Assembly: GCA_025403435.1 (NCBI GenBank)
Contig: CM046350.1
Span: 9,674,096-9,738,095 of the forward strand
Reading direction: 5' to 3'
Origin: Artocarpus heterophyllus
Lineage: Eukaryota > Streptophyta > Magnoliopsida > Rosales > Moraceae
Length of the DNA: 64,000 bases
Shown here: positions 1-9,904 of the stretch, piece after piece
Layout: every line of letters begins with the position of its first letter
Position numbering within the stretch: the first letter of the stretch is position 1
Position numbers and translations under genes: made by a program
The notes under the pieces: generated by a model
What the model was told of the DNA's origin: nothing
What the model saw: the letters and a program-made list of their open reading frames with translations, nothing else
Database searches by the model: none

Positions 1-1
1 A

Positions 2-304
2 GATAAAGTTGCACGGCTTGAGGGGCAGCTGTCAACCCTACAAGCCGAGCACCAACAATTTGTGGCCGGGCTCCCCGACCGCCTAGCCAGTGCGGTCGAG
101 GAGTTTAACACATCCCTGGAATATACCGATCTCTACTTCGACGGCATGATAGACCTCTGTGACCATTTGATAGAAAAGCACCCCGAGGCAGCTGGATTCG
201 ACTGGTCGGTCATCGTCGAGCCAGACCAAGATGACGTCGAGCAACAGCGGGGTGTCGAGGACGAGGTCGTCATGGTGGATGGTGATGACGACGGGGATGA
301 GTAG
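2..304 (+). CDS. Antisense ORF of the Tat gypsy element, C-terminal part
   Basis: The frame is open from base 2 to a TAG at 302-304 with no ATG inside the window, so this is the last ~100 codons of a longer ORF starting to the left. It lies opposite to gag-pol, between integrase and the missing 3' LTR. The peptide begins with a Leu/Glu/Gln-rich, probably coiled-coil stretch and ends in a very acidic tail (MVDGDDDGDE). Tat elements often carry such an antisense ORF, annotated as 'putative gypsy type transposon' (PF04195-like); its role is unknown. An AATAAA at 432-437 downstream could end its transcript. Family assignment is by position and composition only. Confidence 0.6.
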   Translation, partial: DKVARLEGQLSTLQAEHQQFVAGLPDRLASAVEEFNTSLEYTDLYFDGMIDLCDHLIEKHPEAAGFDWSVIVEPDQDDVEQQRGVEDEVVMVDGDDDGDE

Positions 305-1054
305 GTCGCCGAGGAAGGTGGGGACGAGGACGCAGCTGGGGATGAGACCCAGGCCGATTGAACATCTTTTCTTTCCCTTTTTTTTGTATTCGGGCTCGGG
401 AGGTGCCCGGTTTTCTTGTACCTCCTTGATAAATAAAGATTTCCCGTTTTGCCTTCATTGTTGTCTTACGTGCAGTTTTGTTTTATTTTACATCCCACGT
501 ATTTTTCAAAGTTAGGCACTTCTCGGGGAGGATTCCAAGTTGGGAATCAGCTATCTTGACTACCTTGCTCACTCAACTTATGCGAGGATGTAGGTTTAAT
601 ACCTGTGTTGTCGAGTTAATCTGAGTAGTCATCCTTCTCGGTCATTCCGAGTAGTTTTCCATACCTGCTTAGTTATCCAAGCAGGTTTAGGTTTCTGATC
701 TCGGTCGGGCGAAATATAGACGGTGTATAACTACCCTTACTCTGTTGCCCCCGTAGACTTGTTTAAGTTTTAAAGAAACTTTATAAGTGTAGGACTAGTC
801 GGACACGTAAATGTGCCGAGCAACTTAAAGGCTTGTCTGTACGGCGACAGACATATGATCGGCATACCGACCAGCCCCCCGGCCCGATTTAACAAGGATG
901 ACTCCCCTAGATGGGAGTTAGCATCCTGTCCTCCGAGCCGGAGTTGTGGCATCTTGGACATACTTTTCCCTTAAATACATTACTCAAGTGGAATGATATC
1001 TGGGAAGCTGTGCTCCATTAATGTAATATTTACATGGATTTTTTCTAGCCCTGC
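305..1054. other. Gypsy non-coding stretch between antisense ORF and integrase
   Basis: This 750-bp gap between two converging ORFs has no convincing reading frame. On the plus strand a T-rich tract (368-387) is followed by AATAAA at 432-437, a plausible 3' end for the antisense transcript. A short inverted repeat, ATTCCaagttGGGAAT, lies near 531-546. The rest is ordinary element sequence. Confidence 0.6.
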
Positions 1055-2243
1055 TCAGCAGGTCCAGTTACAAAAGAATTGTGGCCAGAGGTCAAAAAAA
1101 AGGAGTCTGGCTCTAATTTTTAAGAATAGAATCTTTTTTATGAGTTCGGCATTCCATGGATGCCCAAGCTGATTCCCCTCCGTATCGGTCAGCCTGTAAG
1201 TGCCCGGTCGTACGATACCTTCGACTCTAAACGGACCTTCCCATTTTGGACCAAAGGACCCGAGACCGGGTTGTTGAACCGTGACCTTCTTCATCACTAA
1301 GTCACCAACTTTAAAGCTTCTCGGCTGAACCCTTTTGTTGTAATATCGAGCTACTACCTGGTTCCGAGCTACATTACGAATTGATGCTCGGTTCCTTTTC
1401 TCTTCAAGTAGATCAAGCTCGGTCAACATGAGCTCTTTGTTCAGGGCCTCCTCGTATCGCTCAACCCTTAAGCTTGGTAATCCTACTTCGGCTGGAATGA
1501 CAGCCTCGGCCCCGTAGACCAAGGAGAACGGTGTCTCGCCAGTCGCAGCTCGGGTAGTTGTGCGGTATGCCCAGAGCACTTGGGGTAATTCGTCAATCCA
1601 CGCACCCTTAAGCCCCTCGAGTTTTTTCTTCAGGTTATCTTTAATTGTCTTGTTCATGGCCTCAACCTGGCCGTTACTCTGTGGATAGCTCGGAGAGGAG
1701 AAAACCTTCTTAATGCCAAGCTTCGCGCATAGATGACATAGACCCGAGGAGTAAAACTGTTTGGCATTGTCAATCACAATAGTGTGCAGGATTCCGAACC
1801 GGCAGACGATGTTTTTCCATACAAAGTTGGTACACTTCACTTCGGTCATGCTGGTACACGGTTCAACCTCGATCCACATCGTCAGATAGTCAATGCCACT
1901 ATACAGTATCTGAATTGCGAGCGGGCTGGCGGGAGAGGCCCGATCAGGTCGATGGCCCATTTTGCAAATGGCCAAGCCGAGGTCACTGGGTTGAGGGGCT
2001 CGGCGTGTGAGCCTAGCATTCTAGCAAATTGCTAGCATTTGAGGCATTTTCGTGCAAAGTCCCCACAGTCTTGCTGCATGGTGGGCCAGTAATATCCCTG
2101 TCGGAAGCACTTTTGGGCCAAGGAGTGTCCTACGGAATGATTGCCGCATAGGCCTTCGTGGATCTCGTTCATTAGATATTCGGCCTCCTTTGGGTCCAAG
2201 CATCTTAAGCATGGCGTAGTGTAGCCTCGCCGGTATAACTTTC
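1055..2243 (-). pseudogene. Gypsy integrase, interrupted
   Basis: On the minus strand from 2243 the sequence encodes an integrase HHCC zinc finger (His in NEIHEG and GNHSV, Cys pair in RKCLKC), then the DDE core: first Asp at IDYLTMW, second at VIDNAKQF, Glu at GQVEAMNK, followed by the SxPSYPQ-type region, YGAEAVIPAE and a C-terminal GPFRV..GTYRL segment. It is broken in two ways: a TAG at 2032-2034 directly after the zinc-finger cysteines, where the family has Gln, and a 1-bp frameshift near 1895 just before the first catalytic Asp. The start of integrase lies across the copia insertion, at 11947-12166. Plain remnant, no activity expected. Confidence 0.88.
2239..2243. repeat. Target site duplication of the copia element, left copy
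   Basis: CTTTC occurs immediately left of the copia LTR (TGTTGGAAAC at 2244) and again right of the other LTR end (11942-11946). A 5-bp duplication is the normal result of copia integration and fixes both ends of the insertion exactly. Confidence 0.95.
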
Positions 2244-4280
2244 TGTTGGAAACAAAGTGCGCAGCGGAATTTTAAAAAAAAAATTTTCATCAGAGTATTT
2301 TCCAAAACACAAGTTTGACATGTTATATGTATAAATTAAACAGATCTTACTAACCTCAGTATGCCGAAGAACCTCCGCCACCTGTGTAGAGAAGTAACGT
2401 TCCAGAAGAGCCTCAACCAACTGGTCTTCTTTGCTATTCTCTATCCACAACCGGAGTGAGTGTGGGCTCACACTTACAGCTCTTCCACCGGTGACTCTCC
2501 TTCCAACCAATAGAGAGAACCCAAAGCTAGTGTTCGTGATTTGTGAACAAAAGCTCTCAGGGAGTTTTCAGATGCTCACTAGAAGAGTATCACTCTTAAT
2601 CTCTCAAATTGATCTGAGTAAATCATTAGACTCACTCCCTTTTTATACCTATTGGTCCTTGGGGTCAGTCCATATCAGATTAGGTCTCAAAAATCGAAAC
2701 AGAATCAAGTTCGGATCAATATCTGATAAGATACGCGTGAAAAACGCGTAATCTTAGCTGTCGCGGTCGGCATGCCGAACTGTGAGATAGGCAGGCCGAA
2801 CTGGCCAGTTCGGCAGGCCGAACACGTCATCCGGCATGCCGAACTGCCGAGAAAAAATCTCCGTGAATCTTTTATTTTCCACCCGAGATTCTAAAGGATA
2901 AAGTCTCAGTTTTGATTCAAATAGCCCAATAGAAAAGATATCTGATCAAAACAAACTTTATCAAGATAATCTCTAAGAAAATAAATCAATTCACAATAAT
3001 TCTACAAGTTTATCTTGTTCTAATTGTCCAAAATTAAAACAACCGATAAACAGACAAGAATTATCCGAATGCCATAATTCAACAAGTTCATCTTGAACTA
3101 ATTTCTTACATAATTAATTCAACCGATAAACAGACATGAATTATTTGATTCTTATAAATTTTAAACCAATCTGATAAATCCGACATAAGTCACCAATTAT
3201 TGGAAAAGCACGCCGTGTCGTTACAGGATTTTGTGAGCTAGCAAAGGGGACCAAAATGGACCTATAAAGTTCAAGCTCATGATAAATATGAAACCCAATA
3301 TCCCAGATATACATTTCACAATTATCAACTCCAACGCTACTCCACTAAAAGCTTGGAGCTGCACTCTCGAACTTTATAGAATTACGAAGCTCGTGTAGCT
3401 AAGTCTCCATGACATATCATAGTGTATCGCATCCCCATATGATCATCCATAATCGGCTTAAGGACAAGTTCTGTCTTACCTTCCCGATTATTTTTATCTT
3501 ACGTTCCATTGTCTCACCATTAGAAAACTTACCATCTAAAGATAGTATACCATTCGGTTACACCTATGTATCCAAATGGTTGAGCGCTCCAGTTTTCCAA
3601 TTACAGGACAACGCATATAAGAGGATATCATTACTCCTAAAGAGGAGCTATGGATTCCATATCTATGAATAACAAGTCTACGCTACCAAGAGTCATGCCT
3701 CCAACATACCGGCATGCATGCCACTATAGAGATGTGGGAGTCACCCATTGGTACATCAAAAGACACAAGTCGAGACAACGGGCCCATTATTCATCTCAGG
3801 ATTAAGATACAATACAAATGATTGTCTAAAGTGAATCGATTTGCCAAGACAGAATTATTAATCCAAATCAATTCACCTTATGTCCCGATCCAACACATCG
3901 TCACCTATGACAATGCGCCAATGTTTCTATTCACGGAGTCCAACTCCGATGGCCAAGACAAACCATCTCCCAAAAGGGATATAGACAACATAACAATCTT
4001 TACATGAATAAAGCGCCCAACTTTATTCCCTCGATTGCGGATCATATATTTTAGACCATCACCTTAAGAGTCGTGTCTACCGCATAATCATCCCATCATA
4101 TGCCCAACTCTTAAGGTTTAGACTGACAGTCTCAGACTACTGTTTGCTTATCATACATTCAACAAATATGAACGTAAAGAGGACAATATTTGGTATATAT
4201 AAATGAATAAATTCTTTATTGATAAAAATGTCTCCAAAAACGTATTACATTTTTACTCCTTAGAGCATACATGTCTAACA
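2244..4280 (-). repeat. Copia 3' LTR
   Basis: Bounded by TGTTGGAAAC at 2244 and ATGTCTAACA at 4280. It matches 9905-11941 at a constant offset of 7661 with no indels. In element orientation U3 runs from 4280 down to about 2650, a TATA box lies at 2647-2640, and R-U5 occupies the last ~370 bp. The LTR differences I see are at 2274, 2283, 2298, 2379, 2474, 2638 and 2662. U3 contains a four-copy palindromic array (2767-2845). No coding sequence. Confidence 0.95.
2767..2845. repeat. Palindromic ~21-bp array in copia U3 (3' LTR)
   Basis: Four copies of a palindrome of form TCGGCNNGCCGA or a close variant, starting near 2768, 2790, 2810 and 2832, about 20-22 bp apart: TCGGCATGCCGAAC, GGCAGGCCGAAC, TCGGCAGGCCGAAC and CCGGCATGCCGAAC. 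The array lies upstream of the TATA box, where regulatory repeats are expected. An identical copy sits in the other LTR at 10428-10506. Confidence 0.85.
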
Positions 4281-4292
4281 ATCTCCCACTTG
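4281..4292 (-). other. Copia polypurine tract
   Basis: Directly inside the 3' LTR the minus strand reads AAGTGGGAGAT, the usual plant copia plus-strand priming tract. The gag-pol stop codon lies just upstream of it. Confidence 0.85.
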
Positions 4293-4294
4293 CA

Positions 4295-7200
4295 CTAAGT
4301 GAGTAAATACTGCAAATTTCGCATCCCCATAGCTTCCACATGCCTTTCGAAGACTCTCCCAGAAAGTGTCTTCGTAAATGGATCAGCTAAATTGTCCTCT
4401 GACGCGATCTTGCACACCGTGACATGCCCGCTCTCAACGAAGTCCTTTATCACATGATACTTCCGATCAATATGCTTACTCTTCTTGTGAAATCTTGGTT
4501 CCTTAGCATTAGCTACCGCCGCACTGTTATCACAGTACAGTGATACCGCTTTATCCATACCAGGAACTACCTCAAGATCCCCAAGGAACTTGCGGAGCCA
4601 CACTGCTTCTTTCGAAGCATCACTAGCCGCCACATACTCGGCCTCCATCGTTGAATCCGAAGTGCAATCTTGCTTCGCACTTCTCCAACTGATGGCACCG
4701 CCACCCAGAGTAAACACAAACCCTGAAGTCGATTTCCTAGAATCCAGGCAGGATTGAAAATCCGAATCAGTGTATCCTAGAGGAGTTAAATCCTCACCCG
4801 AATACACAAGAATATACCCTCGAGTCCTTCTCAGGTACTTGAAAATATGCTTTACCGCAACCCAATGGTTTGGTCCTGGATCCGCCTGAAATCGACTCAC
4901 AATCCTGACCGCATAGCTAATATCCGGTCGAGTGCAAAGCATGGCATACATGAGACTACCCACTGCCGAAGCATAAGGTACCTTCTTCATGTATTCTCTT
5001 TCTTCATTAGACTTTGGAGAGTCTTTCTTAGAAAGAGTAATTCCAGACCTAGATGGTTGCCCACCTTTCTTGGAATCCTGCATTGCAAACCTCCTGAGAA
5101 TTTTATCTATGTAGCTGGCCTGTGACAAAGCTATCATTTTGTTCTTCCTATCCCGAAAGATCTGGATACCGAGAACAAAATTAGCCTCACCCAAGTCCTT
5201 CATGTCAAACTGCTTGGTCAACCATAATTTGACCGATGACAACGCCCCAACGTCATTGCCAATTAGCAGAATGTCATCTACATAGAGTAGTAGAAAAACC
5301 ACCTTCCCATTCTTAATGTGTTTGTAAACACATGGTTCATCCACATTTTGTGAGAACCCATAAGTCTTGATCACTTGATCAAATCTTATGTTCCAAGAAC
5401 GAGAAGCCTGCTTAAGTCCATAAATAGACTTTAGCAACTTACAAACCTTACCCTCTTGACCCGTGACCTTGAACCCGTCTGGTTGTTCCATATAAATGGA
5501 CTCATCAAGATAGCCATTCAGAAAAGCCGTCTTGACATCCATCTGCCAAATCTCGTAGTCGAGAGCGGCAGCTATGGACAAGAGAATCCGGATGGACTTA
5601 AGCATGGCTACAGGCGAAAAGGTTTCCTCATAATCGATTCCTTCCTTTTGTGTATAACCCTTAGCTACCAGTCTAGCCTTAAAGGTTTCGACCTTTCCAT
5701 CCACTCCTCTTTTCCTCTTGTAGATCCACTTACACCCTATGGGTTTTACCCCTTCGGGAAGATCCACAAGCTCCCAGACCCGATTAGTCTCCATAGACTT
5801 CATCTCAATGTTCATGGCCTCTGTCCAGAGTCTTGAATCAACATCCTCCATAGCTTCTGCGTAAGTATAAGGATCCCTGTCATGTTCATCCGGTTCAGCC
5901 AAAAAGACCTCCCCATTGAACATATACCTCTCAGGTTGACGACCGATCCTCCCATTACACCGAAGCCCCTGAGGTTGTTGTTCAGGTTTGTTTGGTTTTT
6001 CTACACCGATCGGAATGGTTTCGTTCGGAACCTCCGGAGTAAACGGATTACCCCTCAACTCCTCAAGCACCACTTTGCTTTGAGGTTTAAAGTCGTTCAT
6101 GTAACTCTCCTCAAGGAAAGTTGCATTAGTTGAAACCACGACTTTATTTTCCTTTGGGTTATAAAAATAACCCCCTTTAGTCCCTTTTGGATATCCTACA
6201 AACACGCAAACTTCTGAACGTGCTTCCAACTTATTCGGATCCTTAAACAGGACATGAGCTGGACATCCCCATATGCGAATATGGTTTAAGGATGTCTTCC
6301 GTCTTGTCCACAACTCGTGAGGAGTTTTAGGGACCGATTTTGAAGGCACATTGTTCAAAAGATAACATGCGGTTTGTAGTGCATATCCCCAAAAGGATAA
6401 AGGCAATGATGAATAACTCATCATGGACCGAATCATGTCCAACAAAGTCCTATTCCTTCTCTCTGCTACGCCATTCTGCTGCGGAGTGCCCGGCGCAGTC
6501 AAATGGGATAAAATCCCATTCTCTAACAAGTGTCCCAAGAACTCATCAGAAAGGTATTCTCCACCTCGATCTGATCGAAGTGCCTTTATGGGTCTACCCA
6601 ATTGCTTTTCCACTTCAGCCCGAAACTCCCTGAATTTATCATAAGTTTCGCTTTTGTGGTGCATTAGGTACACATACCCATATCTAGAGTAATCGTCAAT
6701 AAAAGTAACGAAGTACTCATACCCTCCTCGTCCCCGGATGTTCATCGGTCCGCAAACATCACTATGCACAAGTTCTAGAACCCCTTCGGCCCTATTGCCC
6801 TTAGACCCGTATGGTCTTTTGGTCATTTTACCCTCCAAACAAGACTCACATTGAGGTATAGAATCCACCTTTAAGTGACTTAAAGGTCCATCCCTTACCA
6901 ACCTTTGAATCCTATTTAGGTTAATATGGCCAAGGCGCAAATGCCAAAGATAAGTCTTATTAGAGTGAGAAGTTTTAAGTCTTTTTGAGTTGTTCTCATT
7001 TATCTCAGCATTAAGCAATAGGTCCTTCTTAGGTTTGATAAAATATAGATTATTTTGCATCCATCCAGAACAGATAAAAGATTTGTTTTTACGAATCACC
7101 ACTTTTTCATTAAAAGATACCACGTAGGAGTCTTTAAATAAAGAAGATACAGAAATTAAATTCCTTTTAAATTTAGGAACATAAAAACAATCTCGCAAAA

Positions 7201-8248
7201 TTAAACTCCTATAATTATCAAAATAAAGATGGACATCTCCCACTGCTTCCGCTGAGACCAAGGATCCATCGCCCATCCGAAGCGTTAAGTCTTCACGAAG
7301 TAGACTTCTCGTTTCTTTGAATCCCTGCAGAGAAACACAAACATGATTAGTTGCACCAGAATCTATGACCCAAATGTCACTGGATTCCTCAACCAAACAA
7401 GTTTCTAAATATAGAAGATCACACCTACCTCCCTTGGAAAGGAAGTCCTTGCAATGCTTCTTTATATGCCCGACCTTACCACAAAAGAAGCACTTAAGCT
7501 TCTTTGGGTTCTTCTTCTTCTTCTTCTTGCTCTTGGTAGCAATAGGAATAGAAGACTTCCCACTCTTGGCCCGTTGTTTCTTTCCATTCCCAGAGTTAGG
7601 ATTGGAACCAGAAGCAGCTACCATATTGGCCTCTCCACCAGCAGGAGACTCCCTGATCAGCAGTTCAAACTCTTGTAACTGTTTCATCAGTTCTGTCAAG
7701 GTCATATCCCGTCTATTGCTTAGATTAAAAGTAGCTCTAAACGGAATAAATTCCTTAGACAGAGTCTCAAAGACCATAGTCATCTGAGTTTCAGCATCGA
7801 TGTTGGCTCCATTGGTTTGAGCCTCAGCGAGGTAACCCATGACCAACATCATGTGCTCCTTTACAGATGTCCCCGGTCTCTGTCTACAGTTTAAGAGTTT
7901 CTGAAGCGCCCCTTGCCGCTTTGTTATGGCCTGGCCTCCAAACATGTCCTCAAGATTATCCAAGATCTGCTTCGCAGTCTCATAATCCTGATGTTGAGCC
8001 TGCAGCACGTTATTCATGCTAGCCATAACATAGCAGCGGGCCTGATCATTAGCATCTTTCCAGCGTTCGTACGCTTGGAATTGCTCATTACTTGAGTCTC
8101 CCGTAGGCTCGGGAGGACAAGGAGTTGTCAGAACATATTTCAGTTTCTCAAAGGAAAGGACGATGTCCAGGTTCCGTTTCCAATCATTATAGTTCTCACC
8201 GGTTAATTGGTTTTTGTCAAGTATCGATGATAAAGCGTTTTTAGTCAT
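4295..8248 (-). CDS. Copia gag-pol polyprotein, intact
   Basis: One ORF of 1317 codons. I start it at the Met at 8248 (MTKNALSS); an upstream Met at 8320 would add 24 residues unlike any gag start. Order: UBN2-type gag; CCHC zinc knuckle ([14 protein letters not shown], about residue 253); a Lys-rich tract just before it; aspartic protease (DSGATNH, about 291); integrase with HLRLGH and CESC zinc ligands, then the Asp in HSDVCGP, the Asp in RSDRGGEY and the Glu in GVAERRN; reverse transcriptase with YVDDILLIG (about 988); RNase H with YTDSDF (about 1161) and [18 protein letters not shown] is the copia order. No stop or frameshift is present, which fits an autonomous, recent element. The protein would form particles, reverse transcribe and integrate. 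Confidence 0.95.
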   Translation of the reverse strand: MTKNALSSILDKNQLTGENYNDWKRNLDIVLSFEKLKYVLTTPCPPEPTGDSSNEQFQAYERWKDANDQARCYVMASMNNVLQAQHQDYETAKQILDNLEDMFGGQAITKRQGALQKLLNCRQRPGTSVKEHMMLVMGYLAEAQTNGANIDAETQMTMVFETLSKEFIPFRATFNLSNRRDMTLTELMKQLQEFELLIRESPAGGEANMVAASGSNPNSGNGKKQRAKSGKSSIPIATKSKKKKKKNPKKLKCFFCGKVGHIKKHCKDFLSKGGRCDLLYLETCLVEESSDIWVIDSGATNHVCVSLQGFKETRSLLREDLTLRMGDGSLVSAEAVGDVHLYFDNYRSLILRDCFYVPKFKRNLISVSSLFKDSYVVSFNEKVVIRKNKSFICSGWMQNNLYFIKPKKDLLLNAEINENNSKRLKTSHSNKTYLWHLRLGHINLNRIQRLVRDGPLSHLKVDSIPQCESCLEGKMTKRPYGSKGNRAEGVLELVHSDVCGPMNIRGRGGYEYFVTFIDDYSRYGYVYLMHHKSETYDKFREFRAEVEKQLGRPIKALRSDRGGEYLSDEFLGHLLENGILSHLTAPGTPQQNGVAERRNRTLLDMIRSMMSYSSLPLSFWGYALQTACYLLNNVPSKSVPKTPHELWTRRKTSLNHIRIWGCPAHVLFKDPNKLEARSEVCVFVGYPKGTKGGYFYNPKENKVVVSTNATFLEESYMNDFKPQSKVVLEELRGNPFTPEVPNETIPIGVEKPNKPEQQPQGLRCNGRIGRQPERYMFNGEVFLAEPDEHDRDPYTYAEAMEDVDSRLWTEAMNIEMKSMETNRVWELVDLPEGVKPIGCKWIYKRKRGVDGKVETFKARLVAKGYTQKEGIDYEETFSPVAMLKSIRILLSIAAALDYEIWQMDVKTAFLNGYLDESIYMEQPDGFKVTGQEGKVCKLLKSIYGLKQASRSWNIRFDQVIKTYGFSQNVDEPCVYKHIKNGKVVFLLLYVDDILLIGNDVGALSSVKLWLTKQFDMKDLGEANFVLGIQIFRDRKNKMIALSQASYIDKILRRFAMQDSKKGGQPSRSGITLSKKDSPKSNEEREYMKKVPYASAVGSLMYAMLCTRPDISYAVRIVSRFQADPGPNHWVAVKHIFKYLRRTRGYILVYSGEDLTPLGYTDSDFQSCLDSRKSTSGFVFTLGGGAISWRSAKQDCTSDSTMEAEYVAASDASKEAVWLRKFLGDLEVVPGMDKAVSLYCDNSAAVANAKEPRFHKKSKHIDRKYHVIKDFVESGHVTVCKIASEDNLADPFTKTLSGRVFERHVEAMGMRNLQYLLT

Positions 8249-8399
8249 TTTCAATCTACAATAAAGAATCATATACCAAACATAAGGAAACATATATAAT
8301 AATTTAGTAAGTTTACACAATCATGTAAAATCTTACAAATGTGTTTATGTGTCAAAACCTTGAAAATATCACAACCTTACAACGATAATTCCCAACTCA

Positions 8400-8727
8400 G
8401 AATTTATCAAGCTCCTAGGGGAGTCATGCCAAATTCAATCAGGAACATGGATCCCCTCCTGATTAATATATGCCATCCAGGACCCGTATGATCCAGCATA
8501 TACTAATAATCGTTTCTTTGGCCATTAATTTTATTAACAGAGCTCCTAGGGGAGGTTAATAATAAAATTAACGTGAGTGTATAACCACCGTTTTAATATT
8601 TTATCCATGATTTATAATCACCACCTAGGGGTGTGCAACCATAAATCATACTAAAATACCTTATCCTTTCAGAGATCCAATCTGGTACATGATAGAAATC
8701 CCTTCCTAGGGGTTGGGACCATCATGT
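8400..8727 (-). other. Cluster of hairpins with CCTAGG loops in copia leader
   Basis: CCTAGGGG occurs four times, near 8414, 8545, 8624 and 8705. Each copy lies between complementary arms: GAATTT 8400-8405 with AAATTC 8431-8436; a 14-nt arm at 8525-8538 with 8555-8571 (3-nt bulge); ATGATTTAT 8607-8615 with ATAAATCAT 8641-8649; ACATGAT 8687-8693 with ATCATGT 8721-8727. Inner arms such as CTCC/GGAG and CACC/GGTG close directly around the core. Two extra hairpins lie between the first and second copies (ATCAGGA/TCCTGAT at 8438-8463 and TATATGC/GCATATA at 8467-8502). In RNA sense the core is CCCCUAGG. Confidence 0.7.
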
Positions 8728-9213
8728 TCTTCCTATGGACCAACGATGGAGGCCTTAGGTTCTCTCTTCGAAAACCTTCTCCCACTCAATCTTTTGAAGT
8801 CAAGGTTTTATTTTAAAATTATGCATGAACAATTTTAATATGAGCGGCACTCCCTATTCTATATGACATGTTATCAATATACATGGTAAATCATATTATA
8901 ATGCAGACAAGCAAAGCAATCAAGCAAAGCTACAAGCATAATAATAATAACCGTAATATTATGGTTCCACCCTAGAGAATAGAAAAAATAAGATTACAAG
9001 AGAATAATCGAGACATTTATCGATTCTTCATCCTTGAATCCTCAAGCTGTATCCTTCTTCATGTAATATCCATCTTCAAGTCCTCAATCCCGTATGAATC
9101 GAACACTTCATATTTCCGGTCATATCCAAATTTAATGTTTCTCAGAATCGTCCCAAAAATAAAATTAAAACTGCTCTGAAAAAATCGCACCTTTTCTGGA
9201 CACCTGGCAGCTC

Positions 9214-9397
9214 TCGGTCGGCAGGCCGATCTGGGTGATCGGTCTGCCGATCATGGTGGTTCGGCCTGCCGAACATGAAGGTTCGGCCTGCCGGCAGAGC
9301 ACCAAAATTTCTGCCCACTGTCGGCCTGCCGGACCGTACGTCCGGCCTGCCGATCTGTGACCTTCGGCCTGCCGAACTGTGAGGTCCGGCATGCCGA
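9214..9397. repeat. Palindromic ~21-bp array in copia leader
   Basis: Eight copies of TCGGCNNGCCGA-like palindromes at about 9218, 9239, 9260, 9281, 9320, 9341, 9363 and 9385. Spacing is 21-22 bp except one gap of 39 bp, about two periods. Both centre forms (CT and AG) occur, plus one AT. This is the same motif as in U3 and in the unrelated solo LTRs at 28081 and 46347. Confidence 0.85.
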
Positions 9398-9891
9398 CCG
9401 AGCAGAAAACCCTCAATCCAGAAAATACAATTTTAATGCAATTCATCAATTTTATTTTCAACAATTCAAAAAACATAAAATTAGAGACACAGGAAATACC
9501 TGGAGGCGCCATCATCAATCTTCAAGTTCCGACTTCTCGTTCCGTCTTCTCCGAATAATTATTTAATTACAAAATTCTTACAAATTAAATAATAATTCCT
9601 AGACGGAGATGATAGTCCGCCATCTAATTACATGAAATACCTAGATACACATTCTAACCTCTAAGGAACCATAACCGGTATTAATTAATTAATAAATAAT
9701 TAAACAACAATTTAATCAACCATAATTAATTAATAAACATTCACCATATAATCCATGACAACATATATATTATATAGAAACCTAGAGTGCCATCTCTCTA
9801 TAAAATTTAATTCAAGCATTGGAGAGATTAAGATCACAAAATTTATGCATATAACATGATCACAAACTTGCAAATTTATGTAAAAACCTGT

Positions 9892-9902
9892 CTCTGATAC
9901 CA
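9892..9902 (-). other. Copia primer binding site (tRNA-iMet)
   Basis: The minus strand reads TGGTATCAGAG two bases inside the 5' LTR end, the standard plant copia primer site complementary to the 3' end of initiator methionine tRNA. Confidence 0.9.
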
Positions 9903-9904
9903 AT

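Larger units (their letters stand above)
8249..9891 (-). other. Copia 5' leader, 1.6 kb untranslated
   Basis: The stretch between primer site and gag start has no long ORF. It contains two unusual modules: a palindromic array next to the primer site (9214-9397) and a set of hairpins with CCTAGG apices nearer gag (8400-8727). The rest is AT-rich. Its length and structure suggest roles in packaging, dimerisation or translation of genomic RNA, by analogy with retroviral leaders. Confidence 0.7.

Noticed and set aside
4847..6133. Several plus-strand ORFs of 80-126 codons
   Set aside because: They are reverse-strand shadows of the intact copia polyprotein.
9214..9397. CRISPR-like array
   Set aside because: Repeats are palindromic 12-mers with spacers of about 9 bp in a plant retrotransposon leader; there is no CRISPR architecture and the genome is eukaryotic.
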